DNA of 64,000 nt from CAG-390 sp964522215 (GCA_964522215.1 CAZFVR010000004.1:1-64000), one strand, 5' to 3'; positions 1 to 9,196 are shown, numbered from the stretch's first letter. The notes: generated by a model not told the origin, from the sequence alone. Numbers and translations: made by a program.

Positions 1-31
1 AACCGTGAGCGGCTTTTAGCCGCTCACGGTT
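1..31. terminator. 14-bp perfect stem-loop downstream of tRNA-Ser
   Basis: Positions 1-14 pair perfectly with 18-31 around a 3-nt loop. It lies just 3' of the tRNA-Ser gene on the minus strand, so it is probably its terminator or 3' processing structure. Any U-tract on the minus strand would fall outside the window and cannot be seen. Confidence 0.5.
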
Positions 32-35
32 TATT

Positions 36-124
36 TGGCGGAGGGAAAGGGATTCGAACCCTTGTGGGATTGCTCCCAAACGGTTTTCAAGACCGCCTCG
101 TTATGACCACTTCGATATCCCTCC
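36..124 (-). tRNA. tRNA-Ser (anticodon UGA)
   Basis: The minus strand folds as a class II tRNA of 89 nt including an encoded CCA end. The acceptor stem is GGAGGGA/TCCCTCC. The 7-nt anticodon loop CTTGAAA gives anticodon TGA, reading UCA serine codons. There is a long variable arm (TGGGAGCAATCCCA), as expected for tRNA-Ser, and a standard T-arm with GGTTCGAATCC. A sigma70-type promoter lies about 20 bp upstream. Confidence 0.95.
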
Positions 125-144
125 GTGTTTATCTCACGCATTTT

Positions 145-173
145 ATTTTAGCACACTTTTTGCGTTTTGTCAA
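145..173 (-). promoter_or_regulatory. Sigma70-type promoter of tRNA-Ser
   Basis: On the minus strand, TTGACA (173-168) and TAAAAT (150-145) are separated by exactly 17 bp, ending about 20 bp upstream of the tRNA 5' end. Confidence 0.75.
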
Positions 174-192
174 TAGATTTATGCGTTTTTTT

Positions 193-227
193 CGCCAAGC
201 CGCGAGTTTGATCCTCGCGGCTTGGCG
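193..227. terminator. 14-bp stem-loop after the lipoprotein gene (T-tract only on plus)
   Basis: 193-206 pairs perfectly with 214-227 around a 7-nt loop. It sits 10 bp beyond the stop codon of the minus-strand lipoprotein. The T-tract (ATTTTTTATT) follows the stem on the plus strand. Read in the direction of the upstream gene, the stem is followed by A7, so it is not a textbook terminator for that gene. Confidence 0.5.
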
Positions 228-236
228 ATTTTTTAT

Positions 237-1697
237 TCACTTGGATATTTTTTCAAACTGCTCATTGAATTTCTTAAGCAATCCCTTAAGTAAGGGTGCT
301 TTGCGCGGGTATGTGATTGCAAATGCGGCCGTACCGTCAACTGCGTTACGGAAGACGTTAAATGTGATATTCTCCAGCGAGGAGGTGTATATTCTGCCAA
401 CATCAAAGCTGACACCTTCGCGAATTATATCAAACATACGTGCAGCAGTGGGGTCATCCACATATCTTACCTTCATAGACACCTCAAACAGGGCCGGGGT
501 AACGGTACGGTATGCCTCGGATGCGAGTGCCTCAAGCAGGTATGCTGCGGCCTCGCCACGCTGACTGCCTGCGGAAATCGCGTAGAGGGTATAGGGGAAG
601 CCGAGACAGGTGGAATAATCGGTCTGGTCAACATTATATTTAGGCATGGGGATAACACCAAAGGGCATATCGGTATCACCAAGCTGTGAGCTTGCATAGC
701 TGGCGCGGTCTACATAGAAGAGAGCGCGTCCGTCATGGAAGACAGAACCGCCTTTTTCTCTTGTACCGAGACCGCCGTTCCAAAGATCATCCATCTTATC
801 GGCGGTATTGATGGCCTTTTCACTGCCAAACAGATCAGAGATTATAAGCTGGTCATTTTCATCCTTATCAAGGGTGCGGAGACCCGCGCCGTAGAAGAAG
901 GCGTCATAATGCACGTTTGAGCTGGTAGCGATACCGTAATTCTTGCTGTCAGCATCGGCATCGGAGCGCATGACCTCGGCCATCTCTATCATCTTATCGA
1001 TGGTCCATGTGCCGGCATCTACAAGTGCGTAAGGATCTTCAAGATTATTATTTGTGATGAGATCCTTTGAATAAAACATAACATACATCATATAAAGCAT
1101 GTTTGTGGAGATATCGCCGGATGCCATGTAGAGCTTATGATTGATGGAAGCCTCACTTGTGAGCTTTTTGGGCCACCAAGGCTTTTCAAAATTAATGACT
1201 TCATACTGGAACAGGTCAGCACAGTAGCCGCTGTATGCGCAGTTTGCCACCGACATTGAATAGGATGCATATATATCATATGTATTACCTGCGGTGAAAT
1301 CGGCGTAAACCTTTTTCTCGTATTCGGCGCGGTTTTCATAGTTGCCGGGCGTGCCGACGTAATCAACTGTTACGCCAAGGCGCTTTTCAACTGCGGAGTT
1401 GCGGTTTTTTATTGCATATTCTACAGAGTCGGTGGCATCCTCCTCGGCGAAGAACTCTACAAATGCATAGTCATCATTGTAGAGCATCACCACTGTCTCG
1501 TTAAGCTCCATAGTCGCGGGCAGATCATCTGCCTCATAGAGTGATGTGGTATCCGGAGCCGCAATATCCGAACTGTCCACGGGTGCGGCACTGGTATTCT
1601 CTCCACCTGGAGATGTTTGAGCGCAGGCAGCAAGTGCCGTGATGCAGAGGATGGCCAGCAAAGCGGCCACTATTTTGGTTGCCATTTGATTCTTCAT
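237..1697 (-). CDS. Extracellular substrate-binding lipoprotein (ABC transporter type)
   Basis: A 486-residue protein with a lipoprotein signal: a hydrophobic stretch at about residues 9-24, then lipobox LAAC with Cys25 as the predicted lipidation site, then a Ser/Pro/Asp-rich linker. The rest looks like a family 1-type extracellular solute-binding protein, acting at the outer face of the membrane; the substrate is unknown. It is a paralogue of the gene just upstream, sharing the KPWWP motif followed by a ligand-facing segment and a GTWTIDKM-type motif. GGGAGGT precedes the ATG at good spacing. No permease or ATPase gene is nearby, so the transporter partner must be elsewhere or the protein may serve as a sensor. 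The two genes are 49 bp apart and probably form one operon. Confidence 0.8.
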   Translation of the reverse strand: MKNQMATKIVAALLAILCITALAACAQTSPGGENTSAAPVDSSDIAAPDTTSLYEADDLPATMELNETVVMLYNDDYAFVEFFAEEDATDSVEYAIKNRNSAVEKRLGVTVDYVGTPGNYENRAEYEKKVYADFTAGNTYDIYASYSMSVANCAYSGYCADLFQYEVINFEKPWWPKKLTSEASINHKLYMASGDISTNMLYMMYVMFYSKDLITNNNLEDPYALVDAGTWTIDKMIEMAEVMRSDADADSKNYGIATSSNVHYDAFFYGAGLRTLDKDENDQLIISDLFGSEKAINTADKMDDLWNGGLGTREKGGSVFHDGRALFYVDRASYASSQLGDTDMPFGVIPMPKYNVDQTDYSTCLGFPYTLYAISAGSQRGEAAAYLLEALASEAYRTVTPALFEVSMKVRYVDDPTAARMFDIIREGVSFDVGRIYTSSLENITFNVFRNAVDGTAAFAITYPRKAPLLKGLLKKFNEQFEKISK

Positions 1698-1746
1698 TAC
1701 AATACCTCCCGGGCATTTTTATTTTTTGTCGGTGCTGCTGTTGGCA

Positions 1747-3261
1747 TCAGTTAGCCGACATTTGTTCCATGATATTTGCAAGGTCCTCCTCAAGCGTACC
1801 CTTTGCTGCGCGGTATGTGACCTTCCAGTTTTTAGATCCGGCTATCACCGCGTTGCGGTAAAGCAGGATTGGGTTGGTCCTAAAGCTTTCGGAGAAGATA
1901 TACCCAAAGTCAAACATTGCATTGCGGCGGATGATATCATATATCTGACCAGTACTGCTGTCCGACGAGTATTTAAACTTAAGCATTACCTCAAAATACT
2001 TCGGCGCAACATCGATATACGCGGAGTAGGCAAGGTACTCGATGACCGCGGCGGACATATCCGGGTCACGCGCGCCCTTAGTAACGCAAAACGCATCATG
2101 CGTGTTGGACATATATGTAATGTATGACTGCTGTTCGTCGTTATATTTGGGTATGGGCAGAACGCCGAACTCAAAATCGAGCTTACGATCCACTATTGCA
2201 ACAGGCGTACAATAAAACAGCACCTGTCCCGCCTCAAGCATGGCGTACATTTGATTATCCGCCATGTAGGAATTTTCATTTTCAAACAGGCGGTTCATGC
2301 GTTCAAGCACGTTTTGGACCTTTTCGTCCCCCAGTGTCATTGAAAAGCTGCCGTCGCTGTTTTTGCTGACGATGGACAGCCCCGAACCGTGGAAGAAGGC
2401 ATCAAGACGTGGCTTATCGACACATGCAAAGCCAAATCTGTCGCCGTAATCCGAGGTGTTATTAACGTTAAGATCGCGGTAGGTGCCGGCGATCAGCTCC
2501 TCCATCTTATCCAGCGTCCAACCGTCCTCGAGCACGGTGGTGTAAAGCCCCTCCGGCGTGAGTGAATATTCATCGGCAACATCCTTGCGGAACATGATGC
2601 ATGCCATGTTACGGATAGAACCGTAGGAGGAGTTATCCACCGCAAAATACACACGATCCTTTATGCTGATGATATCGATAAGCCTCTCAGGCCACCACGG
2701 CTTTGAAAAATCCGTGTATTGCGACTCGTTAAGGTCGCAGATGAGCCCGCGCACCGCTAAGGTGGGGGGGATCAGGTTATAGGCGATTATAAGATCGTAA
2801 TCGCTGCCGCCCGACACCGATGTTTCGACCTTTGAGATAAAGGAGGCGCGGTTGCTCCAGTTGCCCGGCTCCTCAATAAAGTTAAATGTGACCCCAAGTG
2901 TATACTGCACGCGGGAAAGGCGAGTTTCAAGCGCATCTGCCAAAACAAGGTCGGAATCCTCGGAGCCGAGGGTCTGCTTTCTCTGCTCCTTGCAGAGAAG
3001 GACATAAAGCTCGGTATCATTATAGTTGAGCGTTTCGGGAATATCCGGTTTTGGGGCGGTAGTTACGTCACCTGCAGCCGTGCCCTCCGGATCGACCACG
3101 GCTGTGGTATCCGGGGTGGATGAGCCGTCGGCACCGCCGGGGGATACCGTGCAGGAGGAGAGCAGCAGCAACAGCATGACCGTAAAGATCACCGCGCGGG
3201 CAAGGATGCGCTCTGCCGATGAACTCCGGTTTCTTTGTATTTTTGATATATGACCGATCAT
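1747..3261 (-). CDS. Extracellular substrate-binding lipoprotein (paralogue)
   Basis: A 504-residue lipoprotein: basic N-region, hydrophobic core at about residues 23-34, lipobox LSSC with Cys37, then a low-complexity linker. It parallels the downstream gene throughout (KPWWPERL, DGWTLDKMEEL and a C-terminal DIIR block), pointing to a tandem duplication that later diverged. The likely role is capture of an extracellular solute, perhaps a sugar or glycoconjugate, for an ABC importer, but no permease is encoded here. AAAGGAG lies just before the ATG. A near-consensus promoter lies about 110 bp upstream, divergent from the ribulokinase promoter. Confidence 0.8.
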   Translation of the reverse strand: MIGHISKIQRNRSSSAERILARAVIFTVMLLLLLSSCTVSPGGADGSSTPDTTAVVDPEGTAAGDVTTAPKPDIPETLNYNDTELYVLLCKEQRKQTLGSEDSDLVLADALETRLSRVQYTLGVTFNFIEEPGNWSNRASFISKVETSVSGGSDYDLIIAYNLIPPTLAVRGLICDLNESQYTDFSKPWWPERLIDIISIKDRVYFAVDNSSYGSIRNMACIMFRKDVADEYSLTPEGLYTTVLEDGWTLDKMEELIAGTYRDLNVNNTSDYGDRFGFACVDKPRLDAFFHGSGLSIVSKNSDGSFSMTLGDEKVQNVLERMNRLFENENSYMADNQMYAMLEAGQVLFYCTPVAIVDRKLDFEFGVLPIPKYNDEQQSYITYMSNTHDAFCVTKGARDPDMSAAVIEYLAYSAYIDVAPKYFEVMLKFKYSSDSSTGQIYDIIRRNAMFDFGYIFSESFRTNPILLYRNAVIAGSKNWKVTYRAAKGTLEEDLANIMEQMSAN

Positions 3262-3370
3262 TTTTAGTCTCCTTTTCTCTGTTCATTCGTCCGCACACGG
3301 CGGTAAGATGCAATTATCAACTTGACGGTTTCCGCCCCAACCAATGCTCGTCGATAAAAGGATCATATAT

Positions 3371-3399
3371 ATTTTATCACTTCACGCTCACGCTGTCAA
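3371..3399 (-). promoter_or_regulatory. Promoter of the lipoprotein pair
   Basis: Minus strand TTGACA (3399-3394), 17-bp spacer, TAAAAT (3376-3371). The predicted transcript has a leader of about 100 nt before the ATG at 3261. Confidence 0.7.
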
Positions 3400-3554
3400 C
3401 AAAAAAATCAAAAGATGATGGCAAAAAGGCTTACTTTTTTTGATCTTCGCGGCGGCAGTTTGTATAATTTGACGGCAAAGGAAGACTCGCCATCCCTTGC
3501 ATAAAAAAGATGTGCGGCGGCATGTAAAAAAAGCACAAATAACGCATAAAACCT

Positions 3555-3583
3555 TTGACAAATCGATCATTATGCGATATAAT
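3555..3583 (+). promoter_or_regulatory. Perfect consensus sigma70 promoter of araB
   Basis: TTGACA (3555-3560), 17-bp spacer, TATAAT (3578-3583): an exact match to the housekeeping consensus. The start codon is at 3624, so the leader would be about 33 nt. Confidence 0.85.
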
Positions 3584-3623
3584 TATAAGGAATAGAAATT
3601 TGAATTTTCGGAGATAGTCTTTT

Positions 3624-5300
3624 ATGTCTGATAAATATGTTTTGGGCGTGGATTTTGGCACGCTCTCAGCGCGCGCTCTGCTTGTGCGAACGCGTGACGG
3701 CCGAGAGATGGCTGACACCGCCATGGATTATCCGCACGGTGTTATAGACAAAACATTGCCGATAAGCGGCGAGGAGCTGCCGCCTGACTGGGCACTGGAG
3801 GATCCGCATGATTTTCCGCTGGTGCTTGAAGTGATAATCCCGCGTGTGCTTGAGATGGCCGGAGTCAACAAGCGCGATGTTGTGGGTATCGGCATCGACT
3901 TTACCTGTTGCTCGATAATGCCGATATACAGCGACGGCACACCGCTCTGCTTTGCCGAAAAGCACAAGGAGAACAAGCACGCATACCTTAAGCTTTGGAA
4001 GCACCATGGTGCAGCCAAATATGCCGAGCGGATGACCGAGGTTGCCGCGCGGCGCGGCGAGCCTTGGCTGCGCGCATTTGGCGGCAAGGTATCAAGCGAG
4101 TGGATGTTCCCCAAGATCTGGCAGCTATATGCCGAGGCGCCCGAGATATACCATGACTGCGATATGATAGTTGAGGCAGGCGACTGGATGAGCTTTTTGC
4201 TTTGCGGCGAGATGCGACACGGCTATCTTTACGCCGCGTACAAGAGCCACTACATGTTCCATGACGGTGGTTTCCCCTCCCCCGACTTTTTTGCAGAGCT
4301 TGACCCGGGACTGCGCAACGTTATTGCGGACAAAGTCTCCGCCCCCATTGCGATGCCGGGCGAGCGGATAGGCCGCGTCACTCCCGAGGCAGCGGCGCGC
4401 TTTGGGCTTGAGCCGGGCACTGCCGTTTCCTGCGCCTCCCCCGATGCGCATGTTGCCGCGCCCGCCGTTGGCTTTGAGCGTTGCGGAGACATGTACGGCG
4501 TGCTTGGAACTTCAAACTGCTACTACGCGCTGGCCGAGGAATTTCACGATGTTCCCGGCATCTGCGGTTGTGCATGGGACGGACTTGCCGAGGGACTTTA
4601 CGGCTTTGAGGCAGGTCTTTGCTGCGGCGGCGACCACTTCGCGTGGGCGGCCAATGCGATCGCTCCGGCCGAATACAAGGCCGAGGCCGAGCGACTGGGC
4701 GTTCCGCTTATAAAATACATAGTCGGCAAGGCGGCAAAAAAACGCCCCGGCGAGAGCGGGCTTTTGGCGCTTGATTGGTGGAACGGCAACAGATCCATCC
4801 TTGTTGACCCGGAGCTTTCCGGCGTTTTGGTGGGAATGACGTTGCGCACACGCGCCGAGGATATAATGCGCGCACTTATAGAGGCCACGGCATTTGCCAC
4901 TCGCGTGATAATTGAAAATTTCAGACAGCATGGCATTCGAGTTGATACATTTTATGCCGCCGGAGGGATCGCGCGCAAGGACCCCTTTACGATGCAGGTA
5001 TACTCCGATGTACTAAAGCTCCCCATCCGCATAGCAGGCTCGGCGCTTATGCCCTGCCTTGGCACGGCGATACTTGCCGCGGTGGCGGCGGGCGAATACG
5101 ACTCGATACATGATGCAAGCATGGCGATGAAGAGCGTGAGCGACAAGATCTACATGCCCGACCCCGAGGCATCCGCGATATATGATAAGCTCTATGCCGA
5201 ATACCGCACCCTGCACGATTATTTCGGGCGCGGCGGCAATGACGTGATGCACCGCCTGCGTGCGATAGCGGCTGAAGCAACCTCCAATGATCTCAAATGA
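3624..5300 (+). CDS. araB: Ribulokinase (FGGY carbohydrate kinase)
   Basis: Phosphorylates L-ribulose (possibly other ribuloses) to ribulose 5-phosphate in cytoplasmic arabinose catabolism. The 558-residue length fits AraB. The N-terminal phosphate-binding strand GVDFGTLSARA (residues 8-18), GIGIDFTCCS and DWMSFLLCGE are AraB-like. The C-terminal FGGY half carries SPDAHVAAPAVG and an adenosine motif GGIARKDPFTMQ. GGAGAT lies ahead of the ATG. The usual araA and araD partners are not in the window; the next gene is a PTS-EIIC-like permease 106 bp downstream. Another FGGY pentulose kinase specificity is possible but less likely. Confidence 0.88.
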   Translation: MSDKYVLGVDFGTLSARALLVRTRDGREMADTAMDYPHGVIDKTLPISGEELPPDWALEDPHDFPLVLEVIIPRVLEMAGVNKRDVVGIGIDFTCCSIMPIYSDGTPLCFAEKHKENKHAYLKLWKHHGAAKYAERMTEVAARRGEPWLRAFGGKVSSEWMFPKIWQLYAEAPEIYHDCDMIVEAGDWMSFLLCGEMRHGYLYAAYKSHYMFHDGGFPSPDFFAELDPGLRNVIADKVSAPIAMPGERIGRVTPEAAARFGLEPGTAVSCASPDAHVAAPAVGFERCGDMYGVLGTSNCYYALAEEFHDVPGICGCAWDGLAEGLYGFEAGLCCGGDHFAWAANAIAPAEYKAEAERLGVPLIKYIVGKAAKKRPGESGLLALDWWNGNRSILVDPELSGVLVGMTLRTRAEDIMRALIEATAFATRVIIENFRQHGIRVDTFYAAGGIARKDPFTMQVYSDVLKLPIRIAGSALMPCLGTAILAAVAAGEYDSIHDASMAMKSVSDKIYMPDPEASAIYDKLYAEYRTLHDYFGRGGNDVMHRLRAIAAEATSNDLK

Positions 5301-5354
5301 CCTATGACCTCATACGCGCTTATATCATGATGTGCGTATGGGTATGATGGAAAA

Positions 5355-5386
5355 ATAAAACAACAACAGCAACAACAGCAACAGTA
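5355..5386 (+). repeat. CAA/CAG trinucleotide run in the leader of the permease gene
   Basis: An AACAACAACAGCAACAACAG-type run lies between araB and the permease, shortly before the CGGAGA ribosome binding site. An unstructured CAA-rich leader of this kind could keep the translation start open. It is preceded by a 7-bp inverted repeat, CATACGC/GCGTATG, at about 5312-5340. Confidence 0.6.
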
Positions 5387-5406
5387 AAAACTACGGAGAC
5401 CCTACA

Positions 5407-6528
5407 ATGAGCACCAACGAAGAACCAAACATTCAGAACCCCACAAACAGCCAAAACACCTTTACCTCAACCCTTAAAAAGTACTCAAAGCGCTATTTTA
5501 TAGATGCCATGGGCGCTATGGCGCTTGGTCTTTTTGCTTCGCTTTTGATCGGTACGATATTTAAAGCACTGGGCATGATACCGCACTGCGAGTTTTTTGC
5601 CACCATCGGCGGCTACGCGCAAAACGTTGCGGGCCCCGCAATGGCAATAGCCATTGCAAATTCGCTCTGCCACGACCCGCTCGTTATCTTTTCCTCTGCC
5701 GCTGTCGGCTACGCCGCAAACTATCTCGGCGCGGCGGGCGGTCCGCTTGCCGTCTTCTTTATCACCATAATCGCCGTTGAATGCGGCAGGCTGGTATCAA
5801 AAAAGACCAAAGTTGACATAATAGTTACCCCCTTTGTAACGATATTTGTGGGCGGCGGGCTATCCATCCTCCTTGCTCCCTACATTGGCAAGCTGGCAGG
5901 ACTTATAAGCACCTTTATCGGTTGGGCAGCACTCAAGGCTCCCTTCGTTTCGGGACTCATCATATCCGTGGTGGTCGGCGTTGTGCTGACACTGCCAATC
6001 TCCAGCGCCGCGATCTGCGCGGGGCTGACACTGACCGGCAGCATCGTTGCCCAGGGTTCCTCCGAGGGGCTTGCCATTGCAGGCGGCGCGGCGGTTGCCG
6101 GATGCTGTGCGCAGATGGTAGGCTTTGCGATCATCTCCTTTAAAGACAACGGCTGGGGCGGATTCCTCTCCCAAGGCATCGGCACGAGCATGCTGCAAAT
6201 GCCCAATATCATAAGGCATCCCGCCATCTGGCTGCCGCCCACACTTGCCTCCGCCATCACAGGCCCGCTTGCCACCTGCGTGTTTAAAATGCGCATGTAC
6301 GGCGCGGCCATCAACTCCGGCATGGGCACCTGCGGCCTGCTTGGCCCCATCGGCATTGCCCTTGGTTGGTATGACAAAACAAACGGATACCCCTCCGCCG
6401 TCGGCGCTTTTGACTGGATAGGGCTTATCCTTATCTGCTTCATCCTCCCCGCCCTGCTCTCCTATCTGTTCTATTTTATCCTGCACCGCATAGGCTGGAT
6501 AAAGGACGGAGACATGAAGCTCTCCTGA
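5407..6528 (+). CDS. PTS-EIIC-like membrane permease
   Basis: A 373-residue very hydrophobic protein with a roughly 40-residue soluble N-terminus and about 8-10 membrane segments. The glycine-rich pattern (AGPAMAIAIANSL, GAAGGPLAVFF, LPISSAAICAGL, INSGMGTCGLLGPIG) fits the Pfam family PTS_EIIC_2 (PF13303). Such proteins are annotated as sugar-PTS permease subunits but are often encoded, as here, without EIIA or EIIB domains, so substrate and energy coupling are unproven. A CGGAGA motif precedes the ATG. Position behind araB suggests a role in sugar transport, which is inference only. Confidence 0.75.
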   Translation: MSTNEEPNIQNPTNSQNTFTSTLKKYSKRYFIDAMGAMALGLFASLLIGTIFKALGMIPHCEFFATIGGYAQNVAGPAMAIAIANSLCHDPLVIFSSAAVGYAANYLGAAGGPLAVFFITIIAVECGRLVSKKTKVDIIVTPFVTIFVGGGLSILLAPYIGKLAGLISTFIGWAALKAPFVSGLIISVVVGVVLTLPISSAAICAGLTLTGSIVAQGSSEGLAIAGGAAVAGCCAQMVGFAIISFKDNGWGGFLSQGIGTSMLQMPNIIRHPAIWLPPTLASAITGPLATCVFKMRMYGAAINSGMGTCGLLGPIGIALGWYDKTNGYPSAVGAFDWIGLILICFILPALLSYLFYFILHRIGWIKDGDMKLS

Positions 6529-6579
6529 CACCTCTGTTCGTATCCATCTCTCCAAAACACAAAAGAAAGGAAACACACG

Positions 6580-7374
6580 ATGTTCGACGAAGACGAATAC
6601 GACGAAGAAGAATACGGTCCGGAACGACCTGATACACCATTTTGGCGCGTTTGGCGCATAATAAAAAAAGCCGTAAAGATAATAGCTTTCACAATTATCT
6701 TCGGCACTATTGGACTTTTGTTATTAAGGATGTTCTCCTCTGGGGATCCGTCATCCATGAAGGCACTCGCGATAAACGATAGGCTCGTTGAGGCGTATCG
6801 CGCAAACGGAGAACTGCGGGCACTATCTCAGTCAGAAAACGTTATAACGCATGAGAACGATGATGAGGTGGGCTACAACTACGGTTATTTTACGACCACA
6901 AGCTCGGTCTTCTTCCCCACCGCCGACCAAGTGCAGATAATCTTTCGCTACAACGACAGCACCCTGCGCCACTTGGCCGAGGATTACGGTCTTGACTTTG
7001 AACCGGACAAGAACCTTGACTGGTACGATGTTACCCTGCGTGTGATAGTTGACCGTACACCGGATAATCTTAAGGATAACGGCGAAACATACTGGGAGGA
7101 TCGCGATGCGGTAAAGATACTGCGTATACAACCCTCCGATGTTATAAGCGATACAAAGCCGCTTTACTCCTACCGCCGTTTTACCTTTGATGATGTGCCG
7201 TCGATAGAGGATGCAACCGTTCTTGCCGTGTATGTTGATGTTTACTACAACGGCGATATCGACTACAACCGCCGCCCCTACGGCGCCATGCGCATATACA
7301 CAGGCGGTGTGGACATTCACAAATTTAAGCTCTCGAGCCGGGATATACGCGCGTTGCGCGAGTTGGCGGAATAA
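6580..7374 (+). CDS. Membrane-anchored protein of unknown function
   Basis: A 264-residue protein with a very acidic N-terminus (Asp/Glu/Tyr-rich, residues 1-16), one predicted membrane helix at about 32-50, and an extracytoplasmic domain of about 210 residues rich in beta-prone, Tyr- and Asp-containing segments. No Cys pairs, catalytic motif or known domain is recognisable. AAAGGAAA precedes the ATG. It lies 51 bp after the permease and 65 bp before cysE on the same strand. The topology suggests an outward-facing anchored domain; function is unknown. Confidence 0.65.
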   Translation: MFDEDEYDEEEYGPERPDTPFWRVWRIIKKAVKIIAFTIIFGTIGLLLLRMFSSGDPSSMKALAINDRLVEAYRANGELRALSQSENVITHENDDEVGYNYGYFTTTSSVFFPTADQVQIIFRYNDSTLRHLAEDYGLDFEPDKNLDWYDVTLRVIVDRTPDNLKDNGETYWEDRDAVKILRIQPSDVISDTKPLYSYRRFTFDDVPSIEDATVLAVYVDVYYNGDIDYNRRPYGAMRIYTGGVDIHKFKLSSRDIRALRELAE

Positions 7375-7439
7375 AAAGATCCACCGCCGCACGACAGCTC
7401 GTGACCTATCATTCCGTAACGCAATGAGGAGCATATCAC

Positions 7440-8366
7440 ATGAGATTCAGCATAAAAATAGAGTTTTCAAATTCTCCCGAGCCGATCGACATCATGCATG
7501 ACACCGAGCACGGCGACCACGGTCGCGAGCTTTTAGGGCAGCTTGCAAAGGGCGCCAAAAAGCTTGGCTGTGCTACGGTAAAGCTGGCGGGGCGTGGCTT
7601 TGAGGCAGCGAAAAAGCAATTGCCGCAGCTGCGCCGCCTCGCCGATGCCGTCAGCAACGAGATAAAAACAGATATTGCCGCCGTGCGAGCACGCGACCCT
7701 GCGGCGAGGAACGATATTGAAGTTCTTTTGCTCTACTCCGGCGTGCATGCGATACTTGCCTACCGCGTGGCGCACAAGCTGTATATCGGGCGTCATTACT
7801 TCCCCGCGCGAGCCATAAGCCAGCTTGCCAAGTTTATAACCGGCATTGAGATACACCCCGGCGCAAAGATCGGCCGCGGGTTGGTGATAGACCACGGCGC
7901 AGGTGTTGTAATCGGTGAGACTGCCGAGATAGGCGATGATTGTACTCTCTACCAGGGCGTTACCCTTGGCGGCACCGGCAAGGACAGCGGCAAGCGCCAC
8001 CCTACCCTTGGCAACAATGTTATGATAGGTGCGGGCGCAAAGGTGCTGGGGCCGTTCCGCATTGGAGACAATGCAAAGATAGCCGCAGGCGCTGTGGTGC
8101 TGGAAGAGATACCCGCTAATGCAACGGCAGTTGGCATTCCTGCCCGCGTTGTAAGGCGTGACGGCGTTAAAGTATCAAAATGCAATGAGGATCTGGATCA
8201 GATCCACCTGCCCGACCCCGTGGCGCAACAGCTTTGCCGACTTGAGGGCAAGACCGAGCGGCTTGAGGCAGAGATAGCCGAGCTTCGCCGTGAGGCAGAG
8301 CAAGCCGCACCGACAGCGGCAGGCGAGGACACCGACGATAACAGATCCCCTTGCACCGACAGCTGA
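7440..8366 (+). CDS. cysE: Serine O-acetyltransferase with N-terminal extension
   Basis: Makes O-acetylserine from serine and acetyl-CoA, the first step of cysteine synthesis in the cytoplasm. The SAT core begins near residue 80 (AAVRARDPAARNDIEVLLLYSGVHAI), followed by left-handed beta-helix hexapeptide repeats through VIDHGAGVVIGETAEIG and the catalytic-loop segment LGGTGKDSGKRHPTLG. The 308 residues exceed the short Bacillota SAT (about 220-230), owing to about 75 extra N-terminal residues and a charged C-terminal tail of about 40 residues. The start has a TGAGGAG site. The extension starts with a strand-like segment, then a Lys/Gly-rich helix, and resembles nothing I recognise. Core function is confident. 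Confidence 0.88.
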   Translation: MRFSIKIEFSNSPEPIDIMHDTEHGDHGRELLGQLAKGAKKLGCATVKLAGRGFEAAKKQLPQLRRLADAVSNEIKTDIAAVRARDPAARNDIEVLLLYSGVHAILAYRVAHKLYIGRHYFPARAISQLAKFITGIEIHPGAKIGRGLVIDHGAGVVIGETAEIGDDCTLYQGVTLGGTGKDSGKRHPTLGNNVMIGAGAKVLGPFRIGDNAKIAAGAVVLEEIPANATAVGIPARVVRRDGVKVSKCNEDLDQIHLPDPVAQQLCRLEGKTERLEAEIAELRREAEQAAPTAAGEDTDDNRSPCTDS

Positions 8367-8432
8367 AACAAGCTAAACTTTTCATATTAATTCACAATAT
8401 TAAAAAATAAAAACGAAAGGATATGACCCAAA

Positions 8433-9173
8433 ATGTCTAAAACACTTACTCCCCGCACACTTATCTGGGCGCACCGCGGTGCTTCCGCCTATGCTCCCGA
8501 AAACACTCTTCCCTCCTTTGAACTGGCTGCCGAGCTCAAGGCCGATGGCTGTGAGACCGACGTTCACTTCTCCAAGGACGGCAAGATAATGGTCCTGCAT
8601 GATGCCAAGATCGACCGCACCTCCAACGGTCAGGGGCTTGTCACCGATTACACCTATGACGAGCTCAGCGTTTTTGATTTTGGTATCAAAACAGATGCCC
8701 GCTACAAGGGTACACGCATACCAACCATTGATGAGGTGCTTGAGGTCTGCCGCCGCAACGGCATGACACTTAACATCGAGATAAAGTCTGCCGATCCCGA
8801 AATGCCTGCTGCACTGGATGCCTGCGTTAAGGCTCACAACATGCAGGACGGCGTTCTCTACTCCTCCTTCGACCACGAGCAGCTGGCACGCATGCTCCGT
8901 GTAAACCCCTCCGCTTTTGTTGCTCCCCTTTACGGCTTTAACATGGTCAAGGCTTGGGATTACTGCCGCAACATGGGCGCACTTGCCTCCCACCCGCGCT
9001 ACAATCAGATCTCCCTTTACGAGGGCTATGTTGATCGTTGCCACGAGCTCGGCATTCGCGTTCACCCCTGGACCGTGGATGATGCAGAGGTCGCAAAGAT
9101 GCTGGCCGGCGCGGGCTGTGATGCACTTATCACCAACCGCCCCGACTTCATTCGCGAAAATCTCGGTCTTTGA
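8433..9173 (+). CDS. Glycerophosphodiester phosphodiesterase
   Basis: Hydrolyses glycerophosphodiesters to glycerol 3-phosphate and an alcohol. The 246-residue GDPD TIM barrel shows the family motifs: HRGAS (14-18), PENT, ETDVHFSKDG with metal ligands, LHD, and a C-terminal WTVDD and TNRPD. There is no signal peptide, so it is cytoplasmic, like UgpQ. GAAAGGATA precedes the ATG. The codon choice looks more biased than in neighbouring genes (many CTC/TCC/AAG), which may mean strong expression. Confidence 0.9.
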   Translation: MSKTLTPRTLIWAHRGASAYAPENTLPSFELAAELKADGCETDVHFSKDGKIMVLHDAKIDRTSNGQGLVTDYTYDELSVFDFGIKTDARYKGTRIPTIDEVLEVCRRNGMTLNIEIKSADPEMPAALDACVKAHNMQDGVLYSSFDHEQLARMLRVNPSAFVAPLYGFNMVKAWDYCRNMGALASHPRYNQISLYEGYVDRCHELGIRVHPWTVDDAEVAKMLAGAGCDALITNRPDFIRENLGL

Positions 9174-9196
9174 TCTGTCGCACTTACATACCGAAA

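Larger units (their letters stand above)
3262..3623. other. Divergent intergenic region between lipoprotein operon and ribulokinase
   Basis: These 362 bp hold two outward-facing promoters (see separate entries) and no credible gene. The stretch between them is AT-rich with no convincing operator palindrome, so coordinated control of the two transcription units cannot be shown. Confidence 0.7.
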
